Origin: CALVUJ01 sp045119835
Lineage (GTDB): Bacteria > Bacillota_I > Bacilli_A > RFN20 > DUOF01
Reading direction: 5' to 3'
Assembly: GCA_045119835.1 (NCBI GenBank)
Contig: JBGVED010000022.1
Location: 1-64,000, forward strand
Length of the DNA stretch: 64,000 nt
Each line of letters begins with the position of its first letter. Position 1 is the first letter of the stretch. The notes under the pieces are model-generated. The model was not told the origin of the DNA. It did no database searches and worked only from the letters and a program-made list of their open reading frames with translations. Shown here in pieces: positions 54,949 through 62,102 of this stretch. Position numbers and translations under genes: made by a program.

Positions 54949-55166
54949 TGATAGATTATAATGAATTAAGCAAAGATGAATTAATAGAGTTATTAGAAGT
55001 AATGAGAAGAAACTGTATAAGTTTTGAAGAAGAGAAAGAAAGAGTAAGAGGCACATTAGGAAATTTAAGAGCAGAGCTCGAACGAATGGAAGAGTTAGAT
55101 GTAATGATAAGTTTAGCAAGAGATTGTATAGATTATTTAAACGATAGAATTGCAGAGAAAGAATAA
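54948..55166 (+). CDS. 72-residue coiled-coil protein
   Basis: AAGGAGG precedes the overlapping ATG. The whole chain is amphipathic helix rich in Glu/Arg (EEEKERVRGTLGNLRAELER). Probably an oligomeric small protein; function unknown. Confidence 0.6.
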   Translation: MIDYNELSKDELIELLEVMRRNCISFEEEKERVRGTLGNLRAELERMEELDVMISLARDCIDYLNDRIAEKE

Positions 55167-55170
55167 TAAT

Positions 55171-55202
55171 GGCGCCGACCGAAAGGGAGGCGCTGTTTTA
55201 TT
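55171..55202 (+). terminator. Intrinsic terminator
   Basis: GGCGCC/GGCGCT stem followed by GTTTTATT. Confidence 0.75.
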
Positions 55203-55216
55203 AAGAGGTGAAATAA

Positions 55217-55288
55217 ATGTTAGCGATATATACATTAATAGCATTATTGTTATTAATAGAATTAGATTGTCATATAAACAATGATTAA
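55217..55288 (+). CDS. 23-residue hydrophobic peptide
   Basis: AAGAGGTG precedes the ATG. The peptide is almost entirely hydrophobic (AIYTLIALLLLIELD) and would insert in a membrane. Very short, so the call is tentative. Confidence 0.35.
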   Translation: MLAIYTLIALLLLIELDCHINND

Positions 55289-55304
55289 AAGGAGGATATT
55301 TATT

Positions 55305-55469
55305 ATGATAGGATTTGGAGATAAAACTATACTTGATTTTTTTGATTTTGCTGATTTTATATATAGTGATGGTAATACAGAGATTCATAAAGAAATAATA
55401 GAATGTGATTGTAGAGTAGTAGAAGAAAATGAAATAAAATTAATAGAAAATAAAGAAAATTCTAAATAA
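55305..55469 (+). CDS. 54-residue acidic protein, unknown
   Basis: The ATG at 55305 is well placed after AAGGAGGA; an in-frame ATG at 55281 overlaps the previous gene. Phe/Asp/Glu-rich (DFFDFADFIYSDGN). No family is recognised. Confidence 0.5.
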   Translation: MIGFGDKTILDFFDFADFIYSDGNTEIHKEIIECDCRVVEENEIKLIENKENSK

Positions 55470-55484
55470 GGAGACATATTTAAT

Positions 55485-55769
55485 ATGAAAGTATATATGT
55501 TTCAAAAAGTAGAAGATCTTATTGAAGTATGTGAATATCATTCACATGAAGAATTATTTTATAAATATGAAGATGCAGTTAAATATTTTAAAGAACTATA
55601 TGAATTATATATAGATTATATAGATAAAAATTATTGTTTAGAAGGCGAAATTGTTGATAATGTTTGTGTAATAACTCGTCATTCTGAAGATTATTGTACA
55701 GTATATATGGAAGGAATATTTTTTACTAGTTTTAAAATACATGAAAAGTTTATAATGAGTTTTGATTAA
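55485..55769 (+). CDS. 94-residue acidic protein, unknown
   Basis: It follows AAGGAGACA. Tyr/Glu-rich alpha/beta protein (MFQKVEDLIEVCEYHSHEEL). Part of a run of small early-type genes with similar ribosome sites. No motif. Confidence 0.55.
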   Translation: MKVYMFQKVEDLIEVCEYHSHEELFYKYEDAVKYFKELYELYIDYIDKNYCLEGEIVDNVCVITRHSEDYCTVYMEGIFFTSFKIHEKFIMSFD

Positions 55770-55796
55770 AAAAAATAAAAAGGAGACGTATTTAAT

Positions 55797-56108
55797 ATGG
55801 AAAGAAGAAAAATAGTAAGATATGAATTTGTTATGAGTGAAGCTGAATTTAATATATTTAATTTAGTATGTGATTCTGATAAATATGCATATGGATATTA
55901 TGTAAATGCATTAGATGAATATATAGTTTCAATGAATAGAGAAGTATTATATAGAGTAGAAAATGCATTAGAAATATATATGAGCGATTTTGACTTTGAC
56001 TATGAAAATGAAAGAAGAAAAATAACTACAGAAGAATTTGAATTTTATGATTCAGTAAAAGAATTATATGATGATATAACAGACGAAAGAAACGAAGAAG
56101 AATGGTAG
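55797..56108 (+). CDS. 103-residue protein, paralogue of 56502-56828
   Basis: It shares KxVxYEFVMSE, then VCD, and the C-terminal pattern EEFEFYDSVKELYDD ... EEW with 56502-56828. Strongly acidic. The pair shows local duplication. Function unknown. Confidence 0.6.
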   Translation: MERRKIVRYEFVMSEAEFNIFNLVCDSDKYAYGYYVNALDEYIVSMNREVLYRVENALEIYMSDFDFDYENERRKITTEEFEFYDSVKELYDDITDERNEEEW

Positions 56109-56121
56109 AAGGAGGATTTAT

Positions 56122-56274
56122 ATGAAAGTATTTACTAATAAATTTTTTGATTGGGTTCAAGTGATTACACATACAGGAACTTATACTTGTCCAACTAAAA
56201 TAATTAATGGAGAGTTATACTTTAAATTTAAAAAAGAATGGCATAAAGTTTCAGAATATTTATATAAAAAATAA
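56122..56274 (+). CDS. 50-residue basic protein, unknown
   Basis: AAGGAGGA precedes the ATG. Small beta-rich chain (VFTNKFFDWVQVITHTGTYT). Could be an SH3-like or similar mini-domain; unproven. Confidence 0.5.
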   Translation: MKVFTNKFFDWVQVITHTGTYTCPTKIINGELYFKFKKEWHKVSEYLYKK

Positions 56275-56291
56275 CAGGAGGATTTATAATT

Positions 56292-56483
56292 ATGAGAAGA
56301 GAGATAAAAATAATACCAAATGTTTTAGATGAAAGAGATAAAGTATATAGTGTGTTATTAGATAGAGATTATATAGGCTCAATCTTAATTGATGATAAAG
56401 ATATTCATATTAAGTTTGTTAAAAGAATAGATCATAGTATACAAAAAGAAGTTATAAGCATATTTAATAGAATATATATGTAA
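56292..56483 (+). CDS. 63-residue protein, unknown
   Basis: Preceded by CAGGAGGA. Beta-alpha pattern with basic N-terminus (RREIKIIPNVLDERDKVYSV). No recognised family. Confidence 0.5.
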   Translation: MRREIKIIPNVLDERDKVYSVLLDRDYIGSILIDDKDIHIKFVKRIDHSIQKEVISIFNRIYM

Positions 56484-56501
56484 AATAGGAGGCAGATATA
56501 T

Positions 56502-56828
56502 ATGATAAAAACAAGAATAGTAAAATATGAATTTGTTATGAATGAAGAACAATTTAAAGTATTAATGGCAGTATGTGATCCAAATGAATTTTTATATAAT
56601 TATGTAACAGAAGGCAATTGGAGAAATGGAAACGAAAAAACAAAAGTAACAATGACAGAAAGAATATTAGATGAAGTAGAAGTAGAACTTGAAAGACATA
56701 TAGCAAGAGTAAATACAGCATTTGATTTTGAAGAAAGAGAGATAACTAGAGAAGAATGGGATTTCTATTATTCTGTTAAAGAATTATTAGAAGGATTACA
56801 AGACGAAAATTATTATGAAGAATGGTAA
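56502..56828 (+). CDS. 108-residue protein, paralogue of 55797-56108
   Basis: Starts after TAGGAGG. Shares RIVKYEFVMNEEQF, VCDPNEF and EEWDFYYSVKELLEG...EEW with 55797-56108. Acidic. Unknown function; a terminator follows. Confidence 0.6.
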   Translation: MIKTRIVKYEFVMNEEQFKVLMAVCDPNEFLYNYVTEGNWRNGNEKTKVTMTERILDEVEVELERHIARVNTAFDFEEREITREEWDFYYSVKELLEGLQDENYYEEW

Positions 56829-56835
56829 AATTAAT

Positions 56836-56882
56836 GGGCCGTTAAATTATACAATAATAATATGTATAAAAGCGGCCTTTAT
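56836..56882 (+). terminator. Terminator-like hairpin
   Basis: GGCCG/CGGCC arms enclose an AT-rich region with TATAC/GTATA, followed by TTTATT. Confidence 0.55.
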
Positions 56883-56909
56883 TAAATTATATATAAGGAG
56901 GATATTATT

Positions 56910-57083
56910 ATGAAAAAAATATATTATTATTTACAAGATGAATGTGAAGAATATATAGTATCAAAAGAATTTAAAGAAAAAAATTATGCATATTTAACAG
57001 GAGTGATATGTGCATATGGAACATTAGAAGAATTAAAAGAATATTATGAATTAGATATAGAAAATATAAAAATTCTAGGATAA
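56910..57083 (+). CDS. 57-residue acidic protein, unknown
   Basis: AAGGAGGA precedes the ATG. Tyr/Glu-rich (KKIYYYLQDECEEYIVSKEF). Small early-type protein without known motif. Confidence 0.5.
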   Translation: MKKIYYYLQDECEEYIVSKEFKEKNYAYLTGVICAYGTLEELKEYYELDIENIKILG

Positions 57084-57112
57084 ATAATTATAATAAAGGA
57101 GATGTATTTAAT

Positions 57113-57250
57113 ATGAAAAAAGAAATAATAGAGAAAATAAATAATAGATTAAAAGAGCTTGGATTAGAGAATTATTCATGGGATATTAGTGAAATAGATG
57201 ATGAAATAATACAATCTTTATTAGAAGAACATTATAGAGAGGAGGAATAA
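57113..57250 (+). CDS. 45-residue acidic helical protein
   Basis: AAAGGAGATG precedes the ATG. Helical (KKEIIEKINNRLKELGLEN), ends in four Glu/Arg residues. No family recognised. Confidence 0.45.
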   Translation: MKKEIIEKINNRLKELGLENYSWDISEIDDEIIQSLLEEHYREEE

Positions 57251-57254
57251 TATT

Positions 57255-57377
57255 ATGAGTCAAAAAGAAATTAAAAGATTATTTCATGAATGTAAAATTA
57301 ATTTAGTATTTAAAAATGGAAGATTTATGCTTGTTGATGAAAATGGTAAAGAAGTAGAGGTGAAAAAATATGAATAA
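57255..57377 (+). CDS. 40-residue protein, unknown
   Basis: GAGAGGAGG, in the end of the previous gene, is its ribosome site. Basic N-terminal half (SQKEIKRLFHECKINLVFKN). Overlaps the next start by 8 bases. Confidence 0.45.
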   Translation: MSQKEIKRLFHECKINLVFKNGRFMLVDENGKEVEVKKYE

Positions 57378-57672
57378 TAATGTATGGTTATTAATTAAAG
57401 AAGAAGATTATTATTATGATGATAAATATTATAATATAGATGTATTTGAAACAGAAGAAGATGCTGTAAGATACCTGGAAGAATATACGGATATATTATT
57501 ATATGAACTTGAAAGCGATTATAATGATGGAAGAGATGAAGATGATTGGACATTTGAAGAAGCAGTAGAAATAACAAAATCGTCACATGGAGTTACGATA
57601 TTTTTAGATGATCGTTATTATATATATCTTGAAATAGAAAAAAAAGAAGTCATGAAAATGGGAGGAAATTAA
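57370..57672 (+). CDS. 100-residue acidic protein, unknown
   Basis: Starts within the end of the previous gene after GAGGTG. Very rich in Asp/Glu/Tyr (KEEDYYYDDKYYNIDVFETE), possibly a DNA mimic by charge only. Confidence 0.5.
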   Translation: MNNNVWLLIKEEDYYYDDKYYNIDVFETEEDAVRYLEEYTDILLYELESDYNDGRDEDDWTFEEAVEITKSSHGVTIFLDDRYYIYLEIEKKEVMKMGGN

Positions 57673-57674
57673 TA

Positions 57675-57728
57675 ATGCGATTTTGAAAATAAATAATATT
57701 ATAGTGAGGAAATTATATTATGAAATAA
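57675..57728 (+). other. Two ribosome-site-led minigenes
   Basis: ATG-CGA-TTT-TGA (57675-57686) follows GGAGG at 57661, and ATG-AAA-TAA (57720-57728) follows GAGGA at 57706. They resemble phage bar-type minigenes that tie up peptidyl-tRNA, or could be remnants of a lost gene. Confidence 0.25.
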
Positions 57729-57754
57729 GATTAATAGTTGAAGGATGGTAAGTC

Positions 57755-58318
57755 TTGAAAGTATCTACTAAAATATTATCTGTATTAATATCTGGATTAT
57801 GTTATGGTTATTTTTTATTTTATTCAACAATACCTGGAAGAATATTAATGAACAACAAAGATATTATAACTGAAGGACCTGTATATGATGAAATATGGAG
57901 AGTTTACGGCACATTGCCACAAAGTGTAAAAGACATGTTATTAGATTCAAATTATAGAATATACGTTGTTAATTCAATTCAAGATGAAGAATGTATAACA
58001 GGAGTAACATATTATGGCCAAAGAGTCATTCTAATAAAAGATGATATGTACTATGTATCTAGAACTATGTATCATGAATGTGGTCATGTTGTTGATGATA
58101 AATCTCACATATTATACAGTAGTGATACACAAGAATTTAAACAGATATATTTAGAAGAAAAAGATAATTTTACTTGTGATAATAATTATGATTATTTCGT
58201 ATCAGATGAAGCAGAATATTTTGCTAGTGCATTTGCAGAATATATGTTAAATCCTAGCCGATTAAAAGAAAATACACCAAAGACATATGAATTTATTAGA
58301 AGATGTATAAAGGAGTGA
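57755..58318 (+). CDS. Secreted/anchored ATLF-like (PPEP-type) zinc metallopeptidase
   Basis: The TTG start at 57755 follows GAAGGA (187 residues). Residues about 5-25 form a signal or anchor (ILSVLISGLCYGYFLFY). TMYHECGHVVDD (about 106-117) is the HExxH zinc site. DEAEYFASAFAEYMLNPSRL (about 150-169) matches the glutamate-zincin ligand helix and YMLNP motif of the anthrax lethal factor-like family, which includes clostridial Pro-Pro endopeptidases. The usual family length is similar. I infer cleavage of host surface or competitor proteins. The next gene begins 5 bp later. Confidence 0.75.
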   Translation: MKVSTKILSVLISGLCYGYFLFYSTIPGRILMNNKDIITEGPVYDEIWRVYGTLPQSVKDMLLDSNYRIYVVNSIQDEECITGVTYYGQRVILIKDDMYYVSRTMYHECGHVVDDKSHILYSSDTQEFKQIYLEEKDNFTCDNNYDYFVSDEAEYFASAFAEYMLNPSRLKENTPKTYEFIRRCIKE

Positions 58319-58323
58319 TATAC

Positions 58324-58503
58324 ATGAAGAAATGGATAATAACAATAGGAATAATAGTATTAATATGTTCTGGAGTTATAGGAGTAACTGTAAAGATAAA
58401 TGTAAATAGTTTTGAAGAAGTAAAAAATAAAGTAGTTGAATGGAAAGATGAAGTAGTTTTACCGTTGATAGAACGTGGATTCACAATAGATAAAAACATA
58501 TAG
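58324..58503 (+). CDS. 59-residue membrane-anchored protein
   Basis: The ATG at 58324 follows AAGGAGTG. One N-terminal span (WIITIGIIVLICSGVIGVTV), then an amphipathic helix. It is coupled with the upstream peptidase and could be its membrane partner or inhibitor. Confidence 0.55.
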   Translation: MKKWIITIGIIVLICSGVIGVTVKINVNSFEEVKNKVVEWKDEVVLPLIERGFTIDKNI

Positions 58504-58540
58504 TATAAGTATAATACTATAATAAAAGGAGAATGGATTT

Positions 58541-58870
58541 ATGAAAGATTTAGAAAAAGTAAGCGCAATGTTAAAACAATTTATTGAGGAGTCTATGGTA
58601 GAAGCTAATAAATTAGATAAAGAACTTGAAGCTAAAAAAGTAGAAAGAGATGCTAAGTATAAAGAAATAGATGATGTACTAGCACAAATGGATTATCTAG
58701 ATATGATTAAATTACAATTAGAACAAAAGCTTGAATTATTAGAAAAAGAAAGAACTCAACTAGACTTAGATATAGATGAAAAAGAATTAATGATGAAAAG
58801 AAATAAATTAGATAATACTATTGATGAAATAAATGATGGAGAAGAAGTACTTGAAGAAGAGGGAAAGTAG
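58541..58870 (+). CDS. Coiled-coil protein, short product of frameshifted gene
   Basis: The 109-residue zero-frame product is an almost continuous coiled coil (KVSAMLKQFIEESMVEANKL ... QLEQKLELLEKERTQLD), ending EEEGK-stop. The stop TAG lies immediately after the heptamer GGGAAAG. A -1 shift there would add 64 residues from the downstream frame. The architecture is like phage genes that make two products in a fixed ratio. Ribosome site AAAGGAG. Confidence 0.7.
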   Translation: MKDLEKVSAMLKQFIEESMVEANKLDKELEAKKVERDAKYKEIDDVLAQMDYLDMIKLQLEQKLELLEKERTQLDLDIDEKELMMKRNKLDNTIDEINDGEEVLEEEGK

Positions 58871-58957
58871 AAATCCCTGAATTTGAATATAGAATAACTA
58901 ATTATGAAAAAATAAATAATCTATATGAAGAATTAAAGAAAGAATATGATTCAGGGA
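58861..58957 (+). promoter_or_regulatory. Programmed -1 ribosomal frameshift signal
   Basis: The slippery heptamer G-GGA-AAG (58861-58867) is in the correct frame, followed by a 6-nt spacer TAGAAA and a stem TCCCTGAAT (58874-58882) that pairs perfectly with ATTCAGGGA (58949-58957). GGGAAAG is the known slippery site of the lambda G/GT tail gene. Confidence 0.8.
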
Positions 58958-59061
58958 ATATTAAACCAACTGAAAATACTAAAGTAAAACAGACAGTAGA
59001 AGAAAATACTGTATTAGATAATATACTTGGATTCATAAAGAATAAATTAGGCGGCCGTTAA
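58867..59061 (+). CDS. -1 frame extension (64 codons) of 58541-58870
   Basis: It is open in the -1 frame from GTA at 58867 to TAA at 59059-59061, with no ATG/GTG/TTG start near its beginning. It encodes VEIPEFEYRITNYEKINNLY... and ends LGFIKNKLGGR. The fused product would be 173 residues. Codon use matches the neighbours, so this is not a random open frame. Confidence 0.7.
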   Translation, partial: VEIPEFEYRITNYEKINNLYEELKKEYDSGNIKPTENTKVKQTVEENTVLDNILGFIKNKLGGR

Positions 59062-59075
59062 GGTCGTCTTTTTTA
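59051..59075 (+). terminator. Intrinsic terminator
   Basis: GGCGGCC/GGTCGTC (two G-U pairs) followed by TTTTTTATT, overlapping the end of the -1 frame extension. Confidence 0.75.
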
Positions 59076-59235
59076 TTGCTTCGCACAACTGCGTTCTTTT
59101 TGATATCTTTTGCTATCGCACAACTACATAGTCCCTGTTGGTACGGGACGTAAAATATAGACCAACATAATAAATTATGATTTAAAAATATAAATTGGTA
59201 TGCCGTTTGTTAGCGGCGAAATATAGGTGATTAAT

Positions 59236-59790
59236 ATGATGAATAATAATGTAGTAAGAAACGAAGTAAGAAACTTTTCTTTAGTATGTAGAGAAGGTAA
59301 AGCTTTATTATTAAATAATACTACAGGTAAATATAGCACATTAACAGATGATAATGGAAGTACTACAATGGCTGCAATAAAAATGTTAGCAGACTTAGTA
59401 GGAAGAATGGAACAAACTCCAAACATTCTTAACATAGTATTTATACCAAGAAATTTAGGCGGAATATTAAAATTAGATGCAGTAGATACTTGGATAGCTA
59501 ATGGAAACAAAACAGATAAAGGTGTTCAATTAAGTGATGAATATGTTGAACTAGCTAAATATATAACTGATATGAGAAAATGGTTAGGAACTAATAATTT
59601 AGTATTAAAAATACAAGGCGGAAATTTAATGAGAGACTATGAGAAAAAAATGGTAGATACAGCTTGGAGAGCAATGGACAAAGTTGTAGCTAAAAAACCA
59701 GTATATACAAGACCAGCAGATAATAATGTTATAAGACCAGTTAAACCAAATGTTGTACAAGCTGTACAAGTAGATAATATAGAATTCTAA
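59236..59790 (+). CDS. Second apparently inactive RNase H-fold protein
   Basis: The ATG at 59236 (or the GTG at 59227) gives 184 residues. The segment order matches 49465-50142: STTMAAIKMLADLVGRM, ILNIVFIPRNLGGILKLDAV, DTWIANGNKTDKGVQL, DEYVELAKYITDMRKWLG, NLVLKIQGGNLMRDYEKKMV. Catalytic Asp/Glu positions of RNase H are not conserved. The tail is VQVDNIEF, again acidic then aromatic. The leader has a GCCG/CGGC hairpin and the same GTGATTAATATGATGAA start context as 50249. Confidence 0.55.
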   Translation: MMNNNVVRNEVRNFSLVCREGKALLLNNTTGKYSTLTDDNGSTTMAAIKMLADLVGRMEQTPNILNIVFIPRNLGGILKLDAVDTWIANGNKTDKGVQLSDEYVELAKYITDMRKWLGTNNLVLKIQGGNLMRDYEKKMVDTAWRAMDKVVAKKPVYTRPADNNVIRPVKPNVVQAVQVDNIEF

Positions 59791-59795
59791 TAAAA

Positions 59796-59813
59796 GCGGG
59801 GCAGGGGCCCCGC
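59796..59813 (+). terminator. GC-rich hairpin after RNase H-like gene
   Basis: GCGGGG/CCCCGC hairpin with no clear U-run; possible terminator or RNA stabiliser. Confidence 0.4.
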
Positions 59814-59827
59814 AAAAGGAGTATTAT

Positions 59828-59941
59828 ATGAGATATATTTATATAATAGCTTTAATTGGATTAAATATTTTTTATGGGTGTGCATTCATGTGGTATATAA
59901 CAGAAGAAATAAAAGATTATTTTAAATATAAACAGGAGTGA
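59828..59941 (+). CDS. 37-residue single-span membrane peptide
   Basis: AAAAGGAG precedes the ATG. Hydrophobic YIIALIGLNIFYGCAFMWYI then a charged tail. Unknown role. Confidence 0.5.
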   Translation: MRYIYIIALIGLNIFYGCAFMWYITEEIKDYFKYKQE

Positions 59942-59945
59942 TAAT

Positions 59946-60062
59946 ATGATATTAATAGAATTAGTATGTACCTTAGTTATAGGAATAGTTAAGGTAGTAG
60001 TTAATACAATATGTGCAAGCTTTAGCTTAATGACAAATAGTCCAGTATTCTGGAGATGTTAA
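59946..60062 (+). CDS. 38-residue hydrophobic peptide
   Basis: The ribosome site CAGGAG lies in the end of the previous gene. One hydrophobic stretch (ILIELVCTLVIGIVKVVVN). Unknown role. Confidence 0.45.
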   Translation: MILIELVCTLVIGIVKVVVNTICASFSLMTNSPVFWRC

Positions 60063-60113
60063 ATAATAAGTAATAAACAAAAGAAAAGATTATAAAATAG
60101 AAAGGAACAGATT

Positions 60114-61208
60114 ATGAATTCAAAAAAAATAAATTATTCAGTAGAAGAATTAAATGATTTATTAGAAAAAATAGACAGTGAAATACCTAATTTAATAAAT
60201 CAAATGAGTGAAAAAATAGAATTATTAGAAACCGAATTAGAAGAATTAAAAAATAAAGTAAATACCAACGAACCAGAACCACCTGTAAAACCTGATGAAC
60301 CTGAAATACCTGAAGAGCCAGAAGAAATATTATATGATTCACCTAATTTAACTATTGAAAATGGAAAAGCAAAAGCAACTAAAGATGGAGTTGCACAATA
60401 TTTCGATGTATCTTATACTCCAAATACAGGACATCCAAAATATCAAAATAATGTATATTTAACAGATAATGAAGGAAAAGAATATTATTTATCATTATTA
60501 AGTGAAGGTTCTAGTCCATTTGTAAGTAATGGTAATCATTATGATAGTGGTGGATGGTATAGTTTAACGAATGGAAACGGTGGAGAATATCCATTAGGTG
60601 CTTCAATATTAGCTATAAACAATTTTGATGGAAATATAAAAATAAAAGATGAAACAGGTCATAGAGAATTAGTAGAAAAAGCATTAGAAATGTATAATAG
60701 AACATTCCCTATGCTAAATGCGACTATAGATGATAATGCTACAAATATAATAAAATTTGATGCAAACGACCCTACATTTAATCAAAATCCAAATGGTACA
60801 GCATATACTATTGTATATTCAGATCATTTCATAATATCAGTACATCCAGATAGAATGGCTAATGTATATGGAGCATATAGTGAAAATAATATAAATTGGT
60901 TATCTATATTAGTACATGAATTAGGACATACATTAGGAATGAAAGATAATGCTAGTCATACTCCATCAATAATGAATTATGGAATGGATCCATCAAAATG
61001 TACTTGTATGCAACCAAATGATATAGCATTTTTAAAATATTTACATCAAACAAAATACGGAGTAGATATACCTACAATACAAGAGGAAACAGATCCATTA
61101 AAAGCAACAAATAAGATGTTAAGAAATTCTATAGATTTAGATGCTATAAAAGATATTATTGAAAATGATCCTACAATAGGAGAAATAAACATAAATGAAG
61201 CAAAATAA
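60114..61208 (+). CDS. Metzincin-type zinc metallopeptidase with coiled-coil N-terminus
   Basis: In this 364-residue protein, residues about 8-55 are coiled coil (SVEELNDLLEKIDSEIPNLI). A Pro/Glu-rich linker (PEPPVKPDEPEIPEEPEE) and a beta domain (about 85-185) follow. The protease domain is about 190-330. LVHELGHTLGMKD (about 266-278) is the extended HExxHxxGxxD zinc motif, and SIMNYGMDP supplies the Met-turn. There is no signal peptide, which suits a virion-associated or lysis-released enzyme. The substrate is unknown; the linker-plus-coil layout suggests it is mounted on another structure. Confidence 0.8.
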   Translation: MNSKKINYSVEELNDLLEKIDSEIPNLINQMSEKIELLETELEELKNKVNTNEPEPPVKPDEPEIPEEPEEILYDSPNLTIENGKAKATKDGVAQYFDVSYTPNTGHPKYQNNVYLTDNEGKEYYLSLLSEGSSPFVSNGNHYDSGGWYSLTNGNGGEYPLGASILAINNFDGNIKIKDETGHRELVEKALEMYNRTFPMLNATIDDNATNIIKFDANDPTFNQNPNGTAYTIVYSDHFIISVHPDRMANVYGAYSENNINWLSILVHELGHTLGMKDNASHTPSIMNYGMDPSKCTCMQPNDIAFLKYLHQTKYGVDIPTIQEETDPLKATNKMLRNSIDLDAIKDIIENDPTIGEININEAK

Positions 61209-61213
61209 AGATT

Positions 61214-61252
61214 AAAGACCGTTTGTATAAATATATAGACGGTCTTTAATAA
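61214..61252 (+). terminator. Intrinsic terminator
   Basis: AAAGACCGT/ACGGTCTTT stem with an AT-rich loop, then AATAATTTT. Confidence 0.8.
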
Positions 61253-61277
61253 TTTTAAATGATTAAGGAGGTATATC

Positions 61278-61433
61278 ATGAAATATAAATCAAAATTTTT
61301 TAAATATTATGATCAAGTAGATAAATGGCTTAACGAATATAAAGTTAAACCTGAAAATATTATCAGTATAACTAGTGCTTATAATGATAGAGCAGGACAT
61401 GGTTATGTTGTATATTATATCATAAATAAATAG
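61278..61433 (+). CDS. 51-residue basic protein, unknown
   Basis: AAGGAGG precedes the ATG. Aromatic and basic (KYKSKFFKYYDQVDKWLNEY), with a beta-rich end (GHGYVVYYIIN). No family recognised. Confidence 0.5.
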   Translation: MKYKSKFFKYYDQVDKWLNEYKVKPENIISITSAYNDRAGHGYVVYYIINK

Positions 61434-61445
61434 GAGGTATATAAT

Positions 61446-61769
61446 ATGAGTATATTAAAAGAATTGGTAGGATTTTTAAAATTTACAGGCGAAATATTAT
61501 ATGAAGTATTTGACCATCCATGTGGAAGTCCTCAACCACAATTCGGAAATGGATACTCATATGAAGAATCAGATATAGAAAAAAGAACTTATGAATATTG
61601 GATAAACTTAGATAACGAAGGACAAAAATATTATTTTGATAATAATGCTACATTACAAAAATATGGTGAAATGTATCGTAGTGATGATAGAGAAACACAA
61701 GCAAGAATGGTAGCATATATAAGTAAATGTACAGGATATAGTTTTACTGATATATATGATAGATATTAA
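61446..61769 (+). CDS. 107-residue protein, unknown
   Basis: AGGAGG precedes the ATG. Short hydrophobic N-terminus (ILKELVGFLKFTGEILYEVF), then acidic/Tyr-rich helices (KRTYEYWINLDNEGQKYYFD). No motif. Confidence 0.55.
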   Translation: MSILKELVGFLKFTGEILYEVFDHPCGSPQPQFGNGYSYEESDIEKRTYEYWINLDNEGQKYYFDNNATLQKYGEMYRSDDRETQARMVAYISKCTGYSFTDIYDRY

Positions 61770-61790
61770 ATATTAAGGAGAATTGATATT

Positions 61791-62009
61791 ATGTTAAAAG
61801 TTAATAAGAATTTCGCTTTATTAGAAGAAGAAGGAAAAATAATAAATCTAGAGGATATATCTTTTGTAAATATATATGGCTCAAATGGTAAATTTAAATT
61901 GAGTTTAATGTTTAAACAAATGGATGGATTTGATATATTATACGATACATTAGCTGAAGCAGAACAAAGATTACATGATATTTTTAAAGCGATTGGAGCC
62001 ATGAAATAA
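61791..62009 (+). CDS. 72-residue protein, unknown
   Basis: AAGGAG precedes the ATG. Beta-rich first half (VNKNFALLEEEGKIINLEDI) then helix. Next ORF begins 1 bp later. Confidence 0.5.
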   Translation: MLKVNKNFALLEEEGKIINLEDISFVNIYGSNGKFKLSLMFKQMDGFDILYDTLAEAEQRLHDIFKAIGAMK

Positions 62010-62010
62010 C

Positions 62011-62091
62011 ATGTCTTTGATAATGCAATGGTTTATAGAGATAACATGCATTGCAACGATATTATTTGTTATTATTTTATTTGATAAATAG
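62011..62091 (+). CDS. 26-residue membrane peptide
   Basis: It begins just after the previous stop. Mostly hydrophobic (WFIEITCIATILFVIILF). Translation probably depends on coupling to 61791-62009. Confidence 0.35.
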   Translation: MSLIMQWFIEITCIATILFVIILFDK

Positions 62092-62102
62092 GGAGGAATA
62101 AT

